Shown one piece after another: positions 32,156 through 39,882 of a stretch of DNA of 64,000 nt. A program made the position numbers and the translations under genes. How positions within the stretch are numbered: the first letter of the stretch is position 1; the number at the start of each line of letters is the position of its first letter. The notes beneath the pieces were generated by a model. The model saw only the letters and a program-made list of their open reading frames with translations, made no database searches and was not told the DNA's origin. This stretch comes from Nocardioides iriomotensis (GTDB taxonomy: Bacteria; Actinomycetota; Actinomycetes; Propionibacteriales; Nocardioidaceae). The DNA is taken from NCBI RefSeq assembly GCF_004168035.1, contig NZ_SDPU01000009.1:62001-126000 (forward strand). The letters run 5' to 3'.

Positions 32156-32339
32156 AGGCGCTCGCTAACCTCCGGGCGCTCGGATGATCGCGCGGTTCAT
32201 TATCCGCTACCAGGCGGCGGTGGAAGTCGTCCGTCGTCCTGGCATGTCTGTCGATGAAGTCCGCGCTCGGACCCCATGGAGCACCGTCATAGGAGGTGTC
32301 GCCAGTTGACGAGCATGAGTCCCGATGCACGTGGAACGC

Positions 32340-32678
32340 TCATCGAGAGAACTCCGTAATGGTTCGCACCTCTTCATCGCCAACAAGAATCGGCTCCCCG
32401 CGCACGACTCCGCGATTACGGGTGCAGACGAGGAAGGCGTTCGACTCCAGGATGACCAGGACGGTCTCCCCGGTCCGGGGGTCCGGCTTGCCGACCTCTG
32501 CCACGAAGGGCTTGCCCTCATGGTGGTAATTGAGCTGGAAAATGCGTCTATCCGTCACCTGCCAAGCGAGCTGATCCTGGGCGAACGTTCGGGTGGCGTT
32601 CCACAGGTGTTCCGCTTGCTCGATGTCGGCGGCGCCAGGCACGAAGAACCTCACGCACGTATCCTGCACCGTTGTCAT
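32340..32678 (-). CDS. Hypothetical protein next to RelA/SpoT-like gene
   Basis: ATG 32678 (MTTVQDTCVRFFVPGA) gives 112 residues; the longer frame to 32861 is basic noise. The sequence contains LTDRRIFQLNYHHEG-like text and a beta-rich end (VAEVGKPDPRTGETVLVILE, LVCTRNRGVVRGEP), with a helix between. No family is recognised. It lies 193 bases downstream of the RelA/SpoT-domain gene in the same direction, so the pair could be an operon, with this protein as a candidate partner or antitoxin; that is inference from position only. Confidence 0.55.
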   Translation of the reverse strand: MTTVQDTCVRFFVPGAADIEQAEHLWNATRTFAQDQLAWQVTDRRIFQLNYHHEGKPFVAEVGKPDPRTGETVLVILESNAFLVCTRNRGVVRGEPILVGDEEVRTITEFSR

Positions 32679-32871
32679 GGGTGCACCCGCACATAGTGCC
32701 ACCTCAGAGCCCCTTGGTTTCGGGGCGGCGCTCGACGCCGCCAGTGTTTGGCATTCACGGGAACTGGCGCCCAGGTACGCGAGGGCGGGCCGAGCATCGG
32801 TCGTCTCGCGGGGAGTGACGCAATCTTCGCACCGGCGCAGGCGCCGGGCTCGTCGCTTCAAACAGCACCGA

Positions 32872-33912
32872 TCAGGCGGGCACTCTGGCGTTCAGCCGGG
32901 ACTCAACGAAGTCGGTGAACATCGACGTGTCGGCGTAGTAGTTCGGGTATGCGGCCTGAAGTTGGCTGATCCGGGCGATATTCACGAGGACGGCGTCGAG
33001 GTCGTCGTCGTTTAGCGCCTCCAACTCCGTCAGGCGTGCCTCCGCCTCGGCCATGGTCTCGTGCACAGAGACCGTCAGTTCCCCGGCCGCGCGGCGAAGC
33101 TCCAGCGTCAGGGCGTTGCGCCGGTCGCTTGTCGCGTGGTCGCCCACGATGGCCGCGTAGCCGCGCAAGCGGCCGACGATGCCCAGCCGCTCTTCTAGAC
33201 CCGCCAACTCCTCTAGCAGTTCGGGTACGGGCGACTCCGCGCCGGGCACCGGGGCGGTGCCCTCCTCGATGGCCATGAGCGAGCTAACCAGGGCGAAGAA
33301 GCGGATGACGTCGTCCTCACCCTTGCTGTACTTCAACTCACTGCCTGAGAACAGGTCCATCGTCTCGACGGCGGTCGCCCAGGCGTGCTGCAACTGGGTA
33401 CGGACCTGCAGTTCAATCCTGAGTCCGTGATACTCGGGCTTGGAGGCGCCGTACTCATAAGCGAGATGCACGCCTCGGTAACCCGAGCGCTTCGGTCCCG
33501 GGTCGTCGTGGAGGTAGTCGTACACGCGGGTGACCCGATTGCGCGAGCGCGGGAGGTCTCGCAGTACTTCGACGAGCTGCTCGACCTCCTTCACCGACTC
33601 GAAGACGACCCTGCAGCCCCCTAGGTCATGCATGGTGGTCACGCTCATCGTCGGGATGCGGACCAACTTGTCGAGGATGGTCGGAAGTCGCTTGAGCCGC
33701 TGGGCGACAACCGCGTTCGGGTTGACGGCCAAGGCTTTCTGACGGACGGTTACCGTCACCGCGTTCAGTGGGAAGGCGTGCGCGCTTCGAAAGTTGCTCA
33801 GGACGGCGCGGGCCTCAGCCAGTTGCTCAGGCGTGCCCTTGCCCTTGCCGACAAGTTTGCTCGCACGGCCGACCGCGCTCTTCGAGTACTCGGGGACGAC
33901 GCGGGCGACCAT
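32872..33912 (-). CDS. RelA/SpoT-domain protein (nucleotide pyrophosphokinase-like)
   Basis: The protein has 346 residues. The synthetase-type domain lies at about 75-200: VTTMHDLGGCRVVFESVKEV with the metal-binding Asp, RVYDYLHDDPGPKRSGYRGV (the YRGVH loop that stacks the acceptor base) and ELQVRTQLQHAWATAVE with the catalytic Glu. No HD hydrolase, TGS or ACT domain is seen. The C-terminal 130 residues are helical. Stand-alone RelA/SpoT proteins make (p)ppGpp or related alarmones, or modify tRNA ends as toxSAS toxins. Location in an integrase-bearing accessory region fits a toxin or phage-defence role, but the length is larger than typical small synthetases. Confidence 0.85.
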   Translation of the reverse strand: MVARVVPEYSKSAVGRASKLVGKGKGTPEQLAEARAVLSNFRSAHAFPLNAVTVTVRQKALAVNPNAVVAQRLKRLPTILDKLVRIPTMSVTTMHDLGGCRVVFESVKEVEQLVEVLRDLPRSRNRVTRVYDYLHDDPGPKRSGYRGVHLAYEYGASKPEYHGLRIELQVRTQLQHAWATAVETMDLFSGSELKYSKGEDDVIRFFALVSSLMAIEEGTAPVPGAESPVPELLEELAGLEERLGIVGRLRGYAAIVGDHATSDRRNALTLELRRAAGELTVSVHETMAEAEARLTELEALNDDDLDAVLVNIARISQLQAAYPNYYADTSMFTDFVESRLNARVPA

Positions 33913-34186
33913 GACCCAACGCTATCGGGCCGTGCTCCCGCCAGTCTCGCGTTCGGCAAGCGTCCTAGGCGACTCACCCGCGCGGCAGACGGCCGTGTAG
34001 GGATCGTCCTCGGCCCTGCGTCTTAGTGGGCGAGATGGGCGTGGAGCTGCGACGACGGTGATCCAACACCGCGCGAGACCCGATAGGCCTGTTGCTTCGA
34101 CGTGACAACCCTCGACAACTGTTGCGATCGACCTCGTGGTGATCCTCTGGATGCGTGGATCTGCGTCGCTGTCAGAGGAGGGCGTG

Positions 34187-34528
34187 ATGCATACGAGGAA
34201 GAATCGGGATCGCGTGCAGGCGAGCGCATGCAGGGGTGTGGGCTGCTTCGAGTTGGCAACCGTGCGAGTTCATCTCGGCGATGACTCAATCGACCTCTGC
34301 CCTCTGCACTGGCAAGAGCGCCGCGCATCGCCACAAAAGCGACTGGTCGTCGAGAAAGAGTTGTCACGTCCGACCTGCTTCAAGCTGGAGTGCCGCGCGG
34401 ACGCCGTGTCGGGGATGACTCATCTCGACGGTCGCTGCCTTCCGGTTTGTGAACAGCACCTGGAAGACCTCAGCTGGGTAACTCCGAGCCAGCGGGAACT
34501 GGCAGCGCTCGGTGGCCAGCATGAGTGA
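34187..34528 (+). CDS. Small protein with two Cys/His zinc-knuckle motifs
   Basis: ATG 34187 with AGAGGAGG directly upstream gives 113 residues. Two similar units are visible: CRGVGCFELATVRVH followed by DLCPLHW, and TCFKLECRADAV followed by CLPVCEQHL. Each has a C-x4-C...C-x2-H pattern, so the protein may bind two zinc ions. The family is unknown. Its stop overlaps the start of the excisionase-like gene, so it belongs to the integration module upstream of the recombinase. Confidence 0.6.
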   Translation: MHTRKNRDRVQASACRGVGCFELATVRVHLGDDSIDLCPLHWQERRASPQKRLVVEKELSRPTCFKLECRADAVSGMTHLDGRCLPVCEQHLEDLSWVTPSQRELAALGGQHE

Positions 34529-34826
34529 GGCCACAGTCAGCCGCGCGCCCTTTCAGAGCCAGCAGGCGAACGAGTCGGCCGTCAGTGATCAAGAAAGTCC
34601 GCTCAGACATCACCAGTATGTCCGTCCAGCGGCTGCGGCGGGGCGTCCTCGGAGTCACCTGACTGTCGCGGATGTTTGCGATGAACTCGGAATATCGAAG
34701 TCGACGTTCTACGACTGGCGCGCAGCCCACAAGGCACCGTGCTGCATCCGCTTACCCAATGGTTCGCTGCGAGTCCGCCGTGCCGACCTCGAGCGCTGGC
34801 TGAGTGAGTGCGAAGAGCCGGCGTGA
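34521..34826 (+). CDS. Excisionase-like helix-turn-helix protein
   Basis: ATG 34521 (MSEATVSRAP) gives 101 residues. Residues 50-98 form a MerR/AlpA-type helix-turn-helix: LTVADVCDELGISKSTFYDW, then IRLPNGSLRVRRADLERWL, the classic excisionase/DNA-binding pattern in which a recognition helix is followed by a wing ending in RRxDLExWL. Such proteins direct excision by a partner recombinase. It overlaps the preceding gene by 8 bases and the integrase start overlaps its stop (GTGA). Confidence 0.85.
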   Translation: MSEATVSRAPFQSQQANESAVSDQESPLRHHQYVRPAAAAGRPRSHLTVADVCDELGISKSTFYDWRAAHKAPCCIRLPNGSLRVRRADLERWLSECEEPA

Positions 34827-36205
34827 GCGAGACAACTTACGACGTGCGCATCTGGACCATCCACCAGTACAAGGGTGCGCGCAGGACGACCTACACGGCC
34901 AAGTGGCGAGTTGGCGGTGTCAAGCACCAACGGACGTTCGCCACGGCGAAGCTGGCCGAAGCCTTCCGCACGAGTCTTTTGGTCGCCACCCGCGAGGGGA
35001 TGCCCTTCTTTGTCGACGATGGGCTGCCCGCGAACCTACGAGCGAAGCAGCCCGAACAATCCTGGCTGCAGCACGCGATGGCTTACGTCGACGCCAAATG
35101 GCCGACAGCCTCAGCGAGGCACCGAAAGGGCATCGCGGAGGCGTTGACCGACGCGACCGTGGTCCTTCTAGGTGTGAACCCGACGGGTGTAGATGCGACT
35201 CAGTTGCGATCCGCCCTGTATCGTTGGGCGTTCAACTCGCAGGCCCGAACGGGTCCGCTGCCTCCGGGGCTTGAGGCGGCCGCCGCATGGGCGGAGCGGA
35301 GCTCCCCGTCACTCGCCGTCATGGCGGATGCGACTCGGCTTCGCGCTGTATTGGATCGGTACGCCCGGAGGCAGGACGGCAAGCCCGCTGCCCCCGCGAC
35401 GGTGGCTCGCAAGCGTGCCACCCTTCACAACGTCCTGGAGTACGCGGTGGAGCTCGAACACTTCGACAGCAACCCACTTAAGAAAGTGAAGTGGAGGGCG
35501 CCCAAGGCCACTGACGTGGTGGACCGTCGTGTCGTCGTCAATCCGGCCAAAGCGAGGGCACTACTCGAGGCCGTGTGGCAGCAGGATCCCGCGGTCGCCG
35601 CCTTCTTCGCTTGCATCTATTACGCCGGCCCGCGCCCCGCTGAGGTGCGTGCGCTGACGATCCATGACTGTTCCCTGCCCGACTCCGGCTGGGGTCAGCT
35701 CACGCTGGTCGGTAGTCAACAGACCTCGGGGTCAGCCTGGACAGACGGAGCGACCCCTACCGAGGAGCGAGGACTAAAGCACCGCAGCACTCGGGACACT
35801 CGATTGGTCCCGGCTCATCCCGAGCTCGTCGCGGCGCTCCGACGCCACCTCGACCACTTCCAGGCGGGCGCCTCTGGGCAGCTGTTCGTTGCCCGTACCG
35901 GGCGGGCCGGGGTCCCGATCTCACCCCCGTACGCCAATCCCGTCGACACGGGGACGATCTACCGCGCCTGGCACCGCGCGCGGGCTGCTGCCCTAACCGC
36001 GCGGGAGTTCGACTCCATGCTGGCTCGTCGGCCGTATGACCTGCGCCACGCCTGCCTGTCGACCTGGCTAAACGCCGGCGTCCCGCCCGCACGGGTCGCG
36101 GAATGGGCCGGACACGGCGTCGACGTCCTCCTGCGTGTCTACGCGAACTGCGTCGAAGGGGACGATGAGATCGCCCTCGGGCGCATCGAGGGGGCGCTCA
36201 GATGA
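34823..36205 (+). CDS. Tyrosine recombinase/integrase
   Basis: GTG 34823 overlaps the excisionase stop and gives 460 residues. The N-terminal arm-binding region (residues 1-55) has IHQYKGARRTTYTAKWRVGG, then a core-binding SAM-like domain, then the catalytic domain. Catalytic residues visible: R271 in YAGPRPAEV, R408 and H409 context in YDLRHACLSTWL, H431 in EWAGHGVDV and Y440 in LRVYANC. A Lys near the beta hairpin (about 315) fits the fifth residue. It lies 145 bases from the 3' end of tRNA-Tyr, the usual target of such enzymes, so it probably integrates an element there. Whether it also acts on the array motifs is unknown. Confidence 0.93.
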   Translation: MSETTYDVRIWTIHQYKGARRTTYTAKWRVGGVKHQRTFATAKLAEAFRTSLLVATREGMPFFVDDGLPANLRAKQPEQSWLQHAMAYVDAKWPTASARHRKGIAEALTDATVVLLGVNPTGVDATQLRSALYRWAFNSQARTGPLPPGLEAAAAWAERSSPSLAVMADATRLRAVLDRYARRQDGKPAAPATVARKRATLHNVLEYAVELEHFDSNPLKKVKWRAPKATDVVDRRVVVNPAKARALLEAVWQQDPAVAAFFACIYYAGPRPAEVRALTIHDCSLPDSGWGQLTLVGSQQTSGSAWTDGATPTEERGLKHRSTRDTRLVPAHPELVAALRRHLDHFQAGASGQLFVARTGRAGVPISPPYANPVDTGTIYRAWHRARAAALTAREFDSMLARRPYDLRHACLSTWLNAGVPPARVAEWAGHGVDVLLRVYANCVEGDDEIALGRIEGALR

Positions 36206-36350
36206 GGCTCCGACCGCGCCCACTGCGCAAAGTTCCTTCCATATTCCTTCCAACTGCCCGCAAACGACCGTTCACAGCCGCAACCAGCCGGACATGCGAG
36301 AAGGACCCCCGAGCCGGGAAAGTCCCAGGTCAGAGGCCCTTCTCTGTGTG

Positions 36351-36433
36351 TGGCAGGTGCAGGATTCGAACCTGCGTAGGCGTAAGCCGACGGATTTACA
36401 GTCCGCTCCCATTGGCCGCTCGGGCAACCTGCC
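36351..36433 (-). tRNA. tRNA-Tyr (anticodon GUA)
   Basis: On the minus strand an 83-base tRNA folds with acceptor GGCAGGT/ACCTGCC, discriminator A, a class II long variable arm, anticodon GTA in ACTGTAAAT, and a normal T loop (GGTTCGAATCC). CCA is not encoded. Its 3' end points toward the integrase at 34823-36205. No second copy of the tRNA 3' end was seen in the window. Confidence 0.93.
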
Positions 36434-36518
36434 GTACGAGCCCCGGGTTGGTCCCCGGCGCAGCGACACGAAAGAATAGCGCAGCCCGACCGACGCACTA
36501 AATCAAGGGGATGCCGCC

Positions 36519-37010
36519 GTGGCCGACTCGTCGTTCGACATCGTCAGCAAGCTGGACCAGCAGGAGATCGACAACGCGATCAACCAGGCCCAGCGTGAGA
36601 TCGCGCAGCGGTTCGACTTCAAGAACACCGGCGCGACGATCAGCCGTTCGGGCGACAACGCCCTCGAGATCTCGGCGAACGCCGACGACCGGGCCACCGC
36701 CGTGCTCGACGTGTTCAAGGACAAGCTGATCAAGCGCAACCAGTCGCTGAAGATCCTCGAGGCGGGCGACCCGCGGCAGTCCGGCCGCGAGTCCAAGATC
36801 ACCGTCGGGCTCAAGGAGGGGATCAGCCAGGAGAACGCCAAGAAGGTCTCGAAGCTGATCCGCGACGAGGGACCCAAGGGCGTCAAGGTCCAGGTCCAGG
36901 GCGACGAGCTGCGCGTGTCGTCGAAGAAGCGCGACGACCTCCAGGCCGTGATCGCGCTGGTCAAGGGCCAGGACTACGACTTCGCGGTGCAGTTCACCAA
37001 CTACCGCTGA
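36519..37010 (+). CDS. yajQ: YajQ family cyclic-di-GMP-binding/nucleotide-binding protein
   Basis: GTG 36519 gives 163 residues, exactly the size of YajQ (DUF520). The start [20 protein letters not shown], then [36 protein letters not shown] and the ending [20 protein letters not shown] match the whole length of the family. In some bacteria the protein binds cyclic di-GMP and works with a regulator; its role in actinobacteria is not established. It marks the start of ordinary chromosome right of the tRNA. Confidence 0.95.
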   Translation: MADSSFDIVSKLDQQEIDNAINQAQREIAQRFDFKNTGATISRSGDNALEISANADDRATAVLDVFKDKLIKRNQSLKILEAGDPRQSGRESKITVGLKEGISQENAKKVSKLIRDEGPKGVKVQVQGDELRVSSKKRDDLQAVIALVKGQDYDFAVQFTNYR

Positions 37011-37061
37011 GGCGTGCCGGCGCGCCCTCACGGGTAAGCGACCTCCCGGGAAGGGAGGCTC

Positions 37062-38120
37062 ATGGACTGGCGCGCGCACACGCTCCGGTCGCTCAAGGCA
37101 GCGACGGCGGCGGGGCTGTCCTGGCTGCTGGTGCTGCCTCTGGGCGGGGCCGCGGCCGAGTACCCCTACTACGCACCCCTGGGTGCGGTCATCGCCGTGT
37201 CCACCACGGTGGCCGGCTCCGTGCGCGAGTCGCTGCAAGCGGTCCTGGGGATCGCGCTCGGTGCGGTGATCGCGGTGACGGCGATGACCGTGACGGACTT
37301 CCCGGTCGTGGTCGACATCGTCGTCGTGGTGCTCGTGGCGAGCCTGCTGTCGGCCTGGCGGCGGCTCGGCAGCCAGGCGTCGTTCGTGCCGGTCTCCGGT
37401 GTCTTCGTGCTGATCCTCGGCCAGGAGGACCCGATGGGGATGTCGCTGGCGTACGTCGGGCTGGTCTCCCTCGGCGCGGCCGTGGGCATCGCGCTCAACG
37501 TCGCCTTCCCCCCGCTCGCGCTGACGCCGATGACCGACTCGGTACGGCGTCTGCGCGAGGTGCTGGCCGACCAGCTCGACGACCTTGCCGCGGGTCTGCT
37601 CAGCGAGGAGGTGCTGACCCGGGACGAGTGGTCCAAGCGGCAGCGGGCCATCCGGCCCGGCACCGAGGACCTGCAACGCGTCGTCGGCCACGCCACCGAC
37701 AGCCGGCGTGCCAACTGGCGAGCCAAGAGGTGGAGCGAGACCGCCGAGCAGCGCTACCAGCAGGCCAGGGCGCTGCAGCAGGTGGCGTTCCTCATCGAGG
37801 ACCTCACCGCACTCGTGGTCGACCAGGAGCACGCCGACCGGCAGCTCGTCGCGCTCGGGCCCCGGCTGCGCCCGCACGCCGCGCACGTGGTCCAGGACCT
37901 TGCCCAGGCGCTCCGCTCGGTCGAGGGCGAGACCGCCGCGGAGAAGGAGCTCCGCGAGACCGACGCCTCCGTCGTCAAGCTGGCGGGCGAGATCCGCGAC
38001 GAGCGGGTGCGCACCGACCACGACCTGTTCGCCGCCGGCACGATCGTCGCCGGGGTGCGCCGGGCGATGGCGTCGCTGACCCCCGAGGACCTCCGCGGTG
38101 AGGTGCCGTCGGACTGGTGA
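37062..38120 (+). CDS. FUSC/ArAE-like membrane protein
   Basis: The protein has 352 residues with GGGAAGGGAGG upstream of ATG 37062. Residues 15-150 hold five to six membrane helices (LKAATAAGLSWLLVLPLGG, AAAEYPYYAPLGAVIAVSTT, VVVDIVVVVLVASLLSAW, LAYVGLVSLGAAVGIALNV). The YYAPLGAVI stretch is typical of FUSC and aromatic-acid exporter (ArAE) families. The C-terminal 180 residues are cytoplasmic and helical. It may export aromatic or other acids; the substrate is not known. Confidence 0.8.
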   Translation: MDWRAHTLRSLKAATAAGLSWLLVLPLGGAAAEYPYYAPLGAVIAVSTTVAGSVRESLQAVLGIALGAVIAVTAMTVTDFPVVVDIVVVVLVASLLSAWRRLGSQASFVPVSGVFVLILGQEDPMGMSLAYVGLVSLGAAVGIALNVAFPPLALTPMTDSVRRLREVLADQLDDLAAGLLSEEVLTRDEWSKRQRAIRPGTEDLQRVVGHATDSRRANWRAKRWSETAEQRYQQARALQQVAFLIEDLTALVVDQEHADRQLVALGPRLRPHAAHVVQDLAQALRSVEGETAAEKELRETDASVVKLAGEIRDERVRTDHDLFAAGTIVAGVRRAMASLTPEDLRGEVPSDW

Positions 38121-38413
38121 TCAGTCCTGGTCGAGTGCGTCGAGCTGCTCGAGCGCCCGGCGCCAGCGTGCCTCCCGCTCCGAGGCGGACTGCTCCACCA
38201 GGGCGTGCCGCGCTCGCCGAGGCCGTGCTTGGCGAGGTCGACGCGCCGCCGGTACGGTGCCGGGTCGTCGCCGGCGCGGCGGGCGCCGGCGACACCGGAG
38301 CGCCCACGACCCAGGTGCGAGCGCAGCCGCGCAGCCACCTCGTCCGGGAGCGACGGGTCCTGGCGACGCCAGCGCCGCCCGTCGACGACGAGGTAGCGCT
38401 CGTCGTCGCTCAC
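38121..38413 (-). pseudogene. Small conserved actinobacterial gene with one-base frameshift
   Basis: From GTG 38413 the protein begins MSDDERYLVVDGRRWRRQDP, continues SLPDEVAARLRSHLGRGRSG and RVDLAKHGLGERGTPWW, a small conserved actinobacterial protein sometimes labelled biopolymer transporter Tol. After TPWW the frame changes; the other frame gives the expected end EQSASEREARWRRALEQLDA and LDQD, stopping at 38121. One missing G near 38189 (GGTGGAGCAG for GGTGGGAGCAG) explains this. A real mutation or a homopolymer sequencing error are both possible. It overlaps the nuoN stop. Confidence 0.75.
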
Positions 38414-39882
38414 CCGAGCGCGGCCAGGACCGGGTCGAGCAGCCAGCCGGGCAGCACCGAGAACAGCACGCCGGCCACGAACGTCATGCCGATGGCGACG
38501 CCGACCCCGTTGGGCACGTCGTACGTCGAGTCGCCGGGCTCGGCGGCCGGCCGGAAGAGCTCACGCAGCCAGGCGGCGTAGTAGACGAGCCCGATCGCGA
38601 CGTTCACCGCCATGACCACGACGAGCCAGGTGACGCGGGAGGCCGCGTCGAACACGAGGACCTTGGCGAGCAGGCCGATCACGCCGGGCGGCAGGCCGGC
38701 GAGCGCGACGAGCGCGAACGCCAGCGGCCAGCCGGCGCCGGGCTCCTCCTTGACCAACCCGCGGTAGTCGGCGAGCCGCTGCGCGGGGTGGCGGGTGCCG
38801 ACCACGGCGGCCACAGCGAAGGCAGTGAGGTTCACGATCGCGTAGACCGCGAGGTAGCCGAGGCTCCCCGACAGCGCCGGGCCCACGTCGTCGGGGGTGA
38901 CCGCACCGAACGGGACGAGGATGTAGCCGGCCTGCGCGACCGACGACCAGGCGAGCAGCCGGACGGCGTGGGTCTGCCGCAGCGCCAGCACGTTGCCGGC
39001 GGTCATCGTCAGCGCCGCGAGGATCGCCACGACCGGCGCCCAGGTGTCGGCGAGGCCGGGCAGCCCGCGGCCGAGCACGAGCATCAGCCCGACGAAGCCG
39101 GCGGCCTTGGAGACGACCGAGAGATAGGCGGCGACCGCGACGGGCGCGCCGACGTACGTGTCGGGCACCCACATGTGGAACGGCACCGCGGCGACCTTGA
39201 ACGCCAGCCCCACGACGGTGAGCAGCGCGCCCACGACGAGCACCGACCACGGCTCGCTGCCGGTCGCCACGCCGGCGGCGATCCCGTCGAGGAACACCGA
39301 GCCCGTGACGCCGTACAGCAGCGAGATGCCCATCAGCGTGATCGCGGTGGCGACGACGGAGACGAGGAAGAACTTCACCGCGGCCTCGGCCGCGCGCGGG
39401 TCGCCGCGGCGCAGGCCCGCGAGCGCGAACGCGGGCAGCGAGACCACCTCGAGCGCGACCAGCAGGGTGACGAGATCACGGGAGGCCGCCAGCGTGACGG
39501 CGCCGGCGGCGGAGCAGAGCAGCAGGAAGTGCCACTCCCCCGCGGGCGTGCGGCCGTCGGCGACGGCGGCGGTGCCGATCAGCGTCACGACGGCGGTGCC
39601 GAACAGCACGATCCCCCACACGACCAGGGTGAACGCGTCGGTCGAGAACGAGCACAGCTCGGGACCCTCGAGCGCGTCGCCGGTGCAGAACGTGCTCTGG
39701 GCGGGGTCGCCCCACAGCACCCAGGTCGGTACGGCGGCCGCCAGCACGGCGAGGAGCGTGAGCGTCGCGGGGAGCAGGGGTCGCGGCAGGAACGCATCGA
39801 CGAGCAGGACGACGACGGCGGCGACGGCCAGGACCGTCGGCGCGGCGATCGCGAGCCAGTCGATGCTCTGGACGAGGTTCAC
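38410..39882 (-). CDS. nuoN: NADH-quinone oxidoreductase subunit N
   Basis: GTG 39882 overlaps the nuoM stop (GTGA) and gives 490 residues, a normal length. It is an antiporter-like membrane subunit with about 14 helices. The motifs VFGIAP-like proton path are represented by FKVAAVPFHMWVPDTYVGAP (conserved Lys in AFKVAAVPFH) and LVALEVVSLPAFALAGL (conserved Glu in helix 5). It is the last nuo gene of the operon; the small frameshifted gene follows with overlap. Confidence 0.95.
   Translation of the reverse strand: MNLVQSIDWLAIAAPTVLAVAAVVVLLVDAFLPRPLLPATLTLLAVLAAAVPTWVLWGDPAQSTFCTGDALEGPELCSFSTDAFTLVVWGIVLFGTAVVTLIGTAAVADGRTPAGEWHFLLLCSAAGAVTLAASRDLVTLLVALEVVSLPAFALAGLRRGDPRAAEAAVKFFLVSVVATAITLMGISLLYGVTGSVFLDGIAAGVATGSEPWSVLVVGALLTVVGLAFKVAAVPFHMWVPDTYVGAPVAVAAYLSVVSKAAGFVGLMLVLGRGLPGLADTWAPVVAILAALTMTAGNVLALRQTHAVRLLAWSSVAQAGYILVPFGAVTPDDVGPALSGSLGYLAVYAIVNLTAFAVAAVVGTRHPAQRLADYRGLVKEEPGAGWPLAFALVALAGLPPGVIGLLAKVLVFDAASRVTWLVVVMAVNVAIGLVYYAAWLRELFRPAAEPGDSTYDVPNGVGVAIGMTFVAGVLFSVLPGWLLDPVLAALG

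Noticed and set aside
1404-32166. Ordinary integron attC sites
   Set aside because: I looked for the core GTTRRRY / RYYYAAC pair around the motif copies and did not find it consistently; the conserved sequence is in the loop and not at the ends.
34000-36433. Second tRNA-Tyr 3' end as the other attachment site
   Set aside because: No repeat of the tRNA end (GGTTCGAATCCTGC strand or complement) was seen in the accessory region; the partner site, if any, is outside the window.
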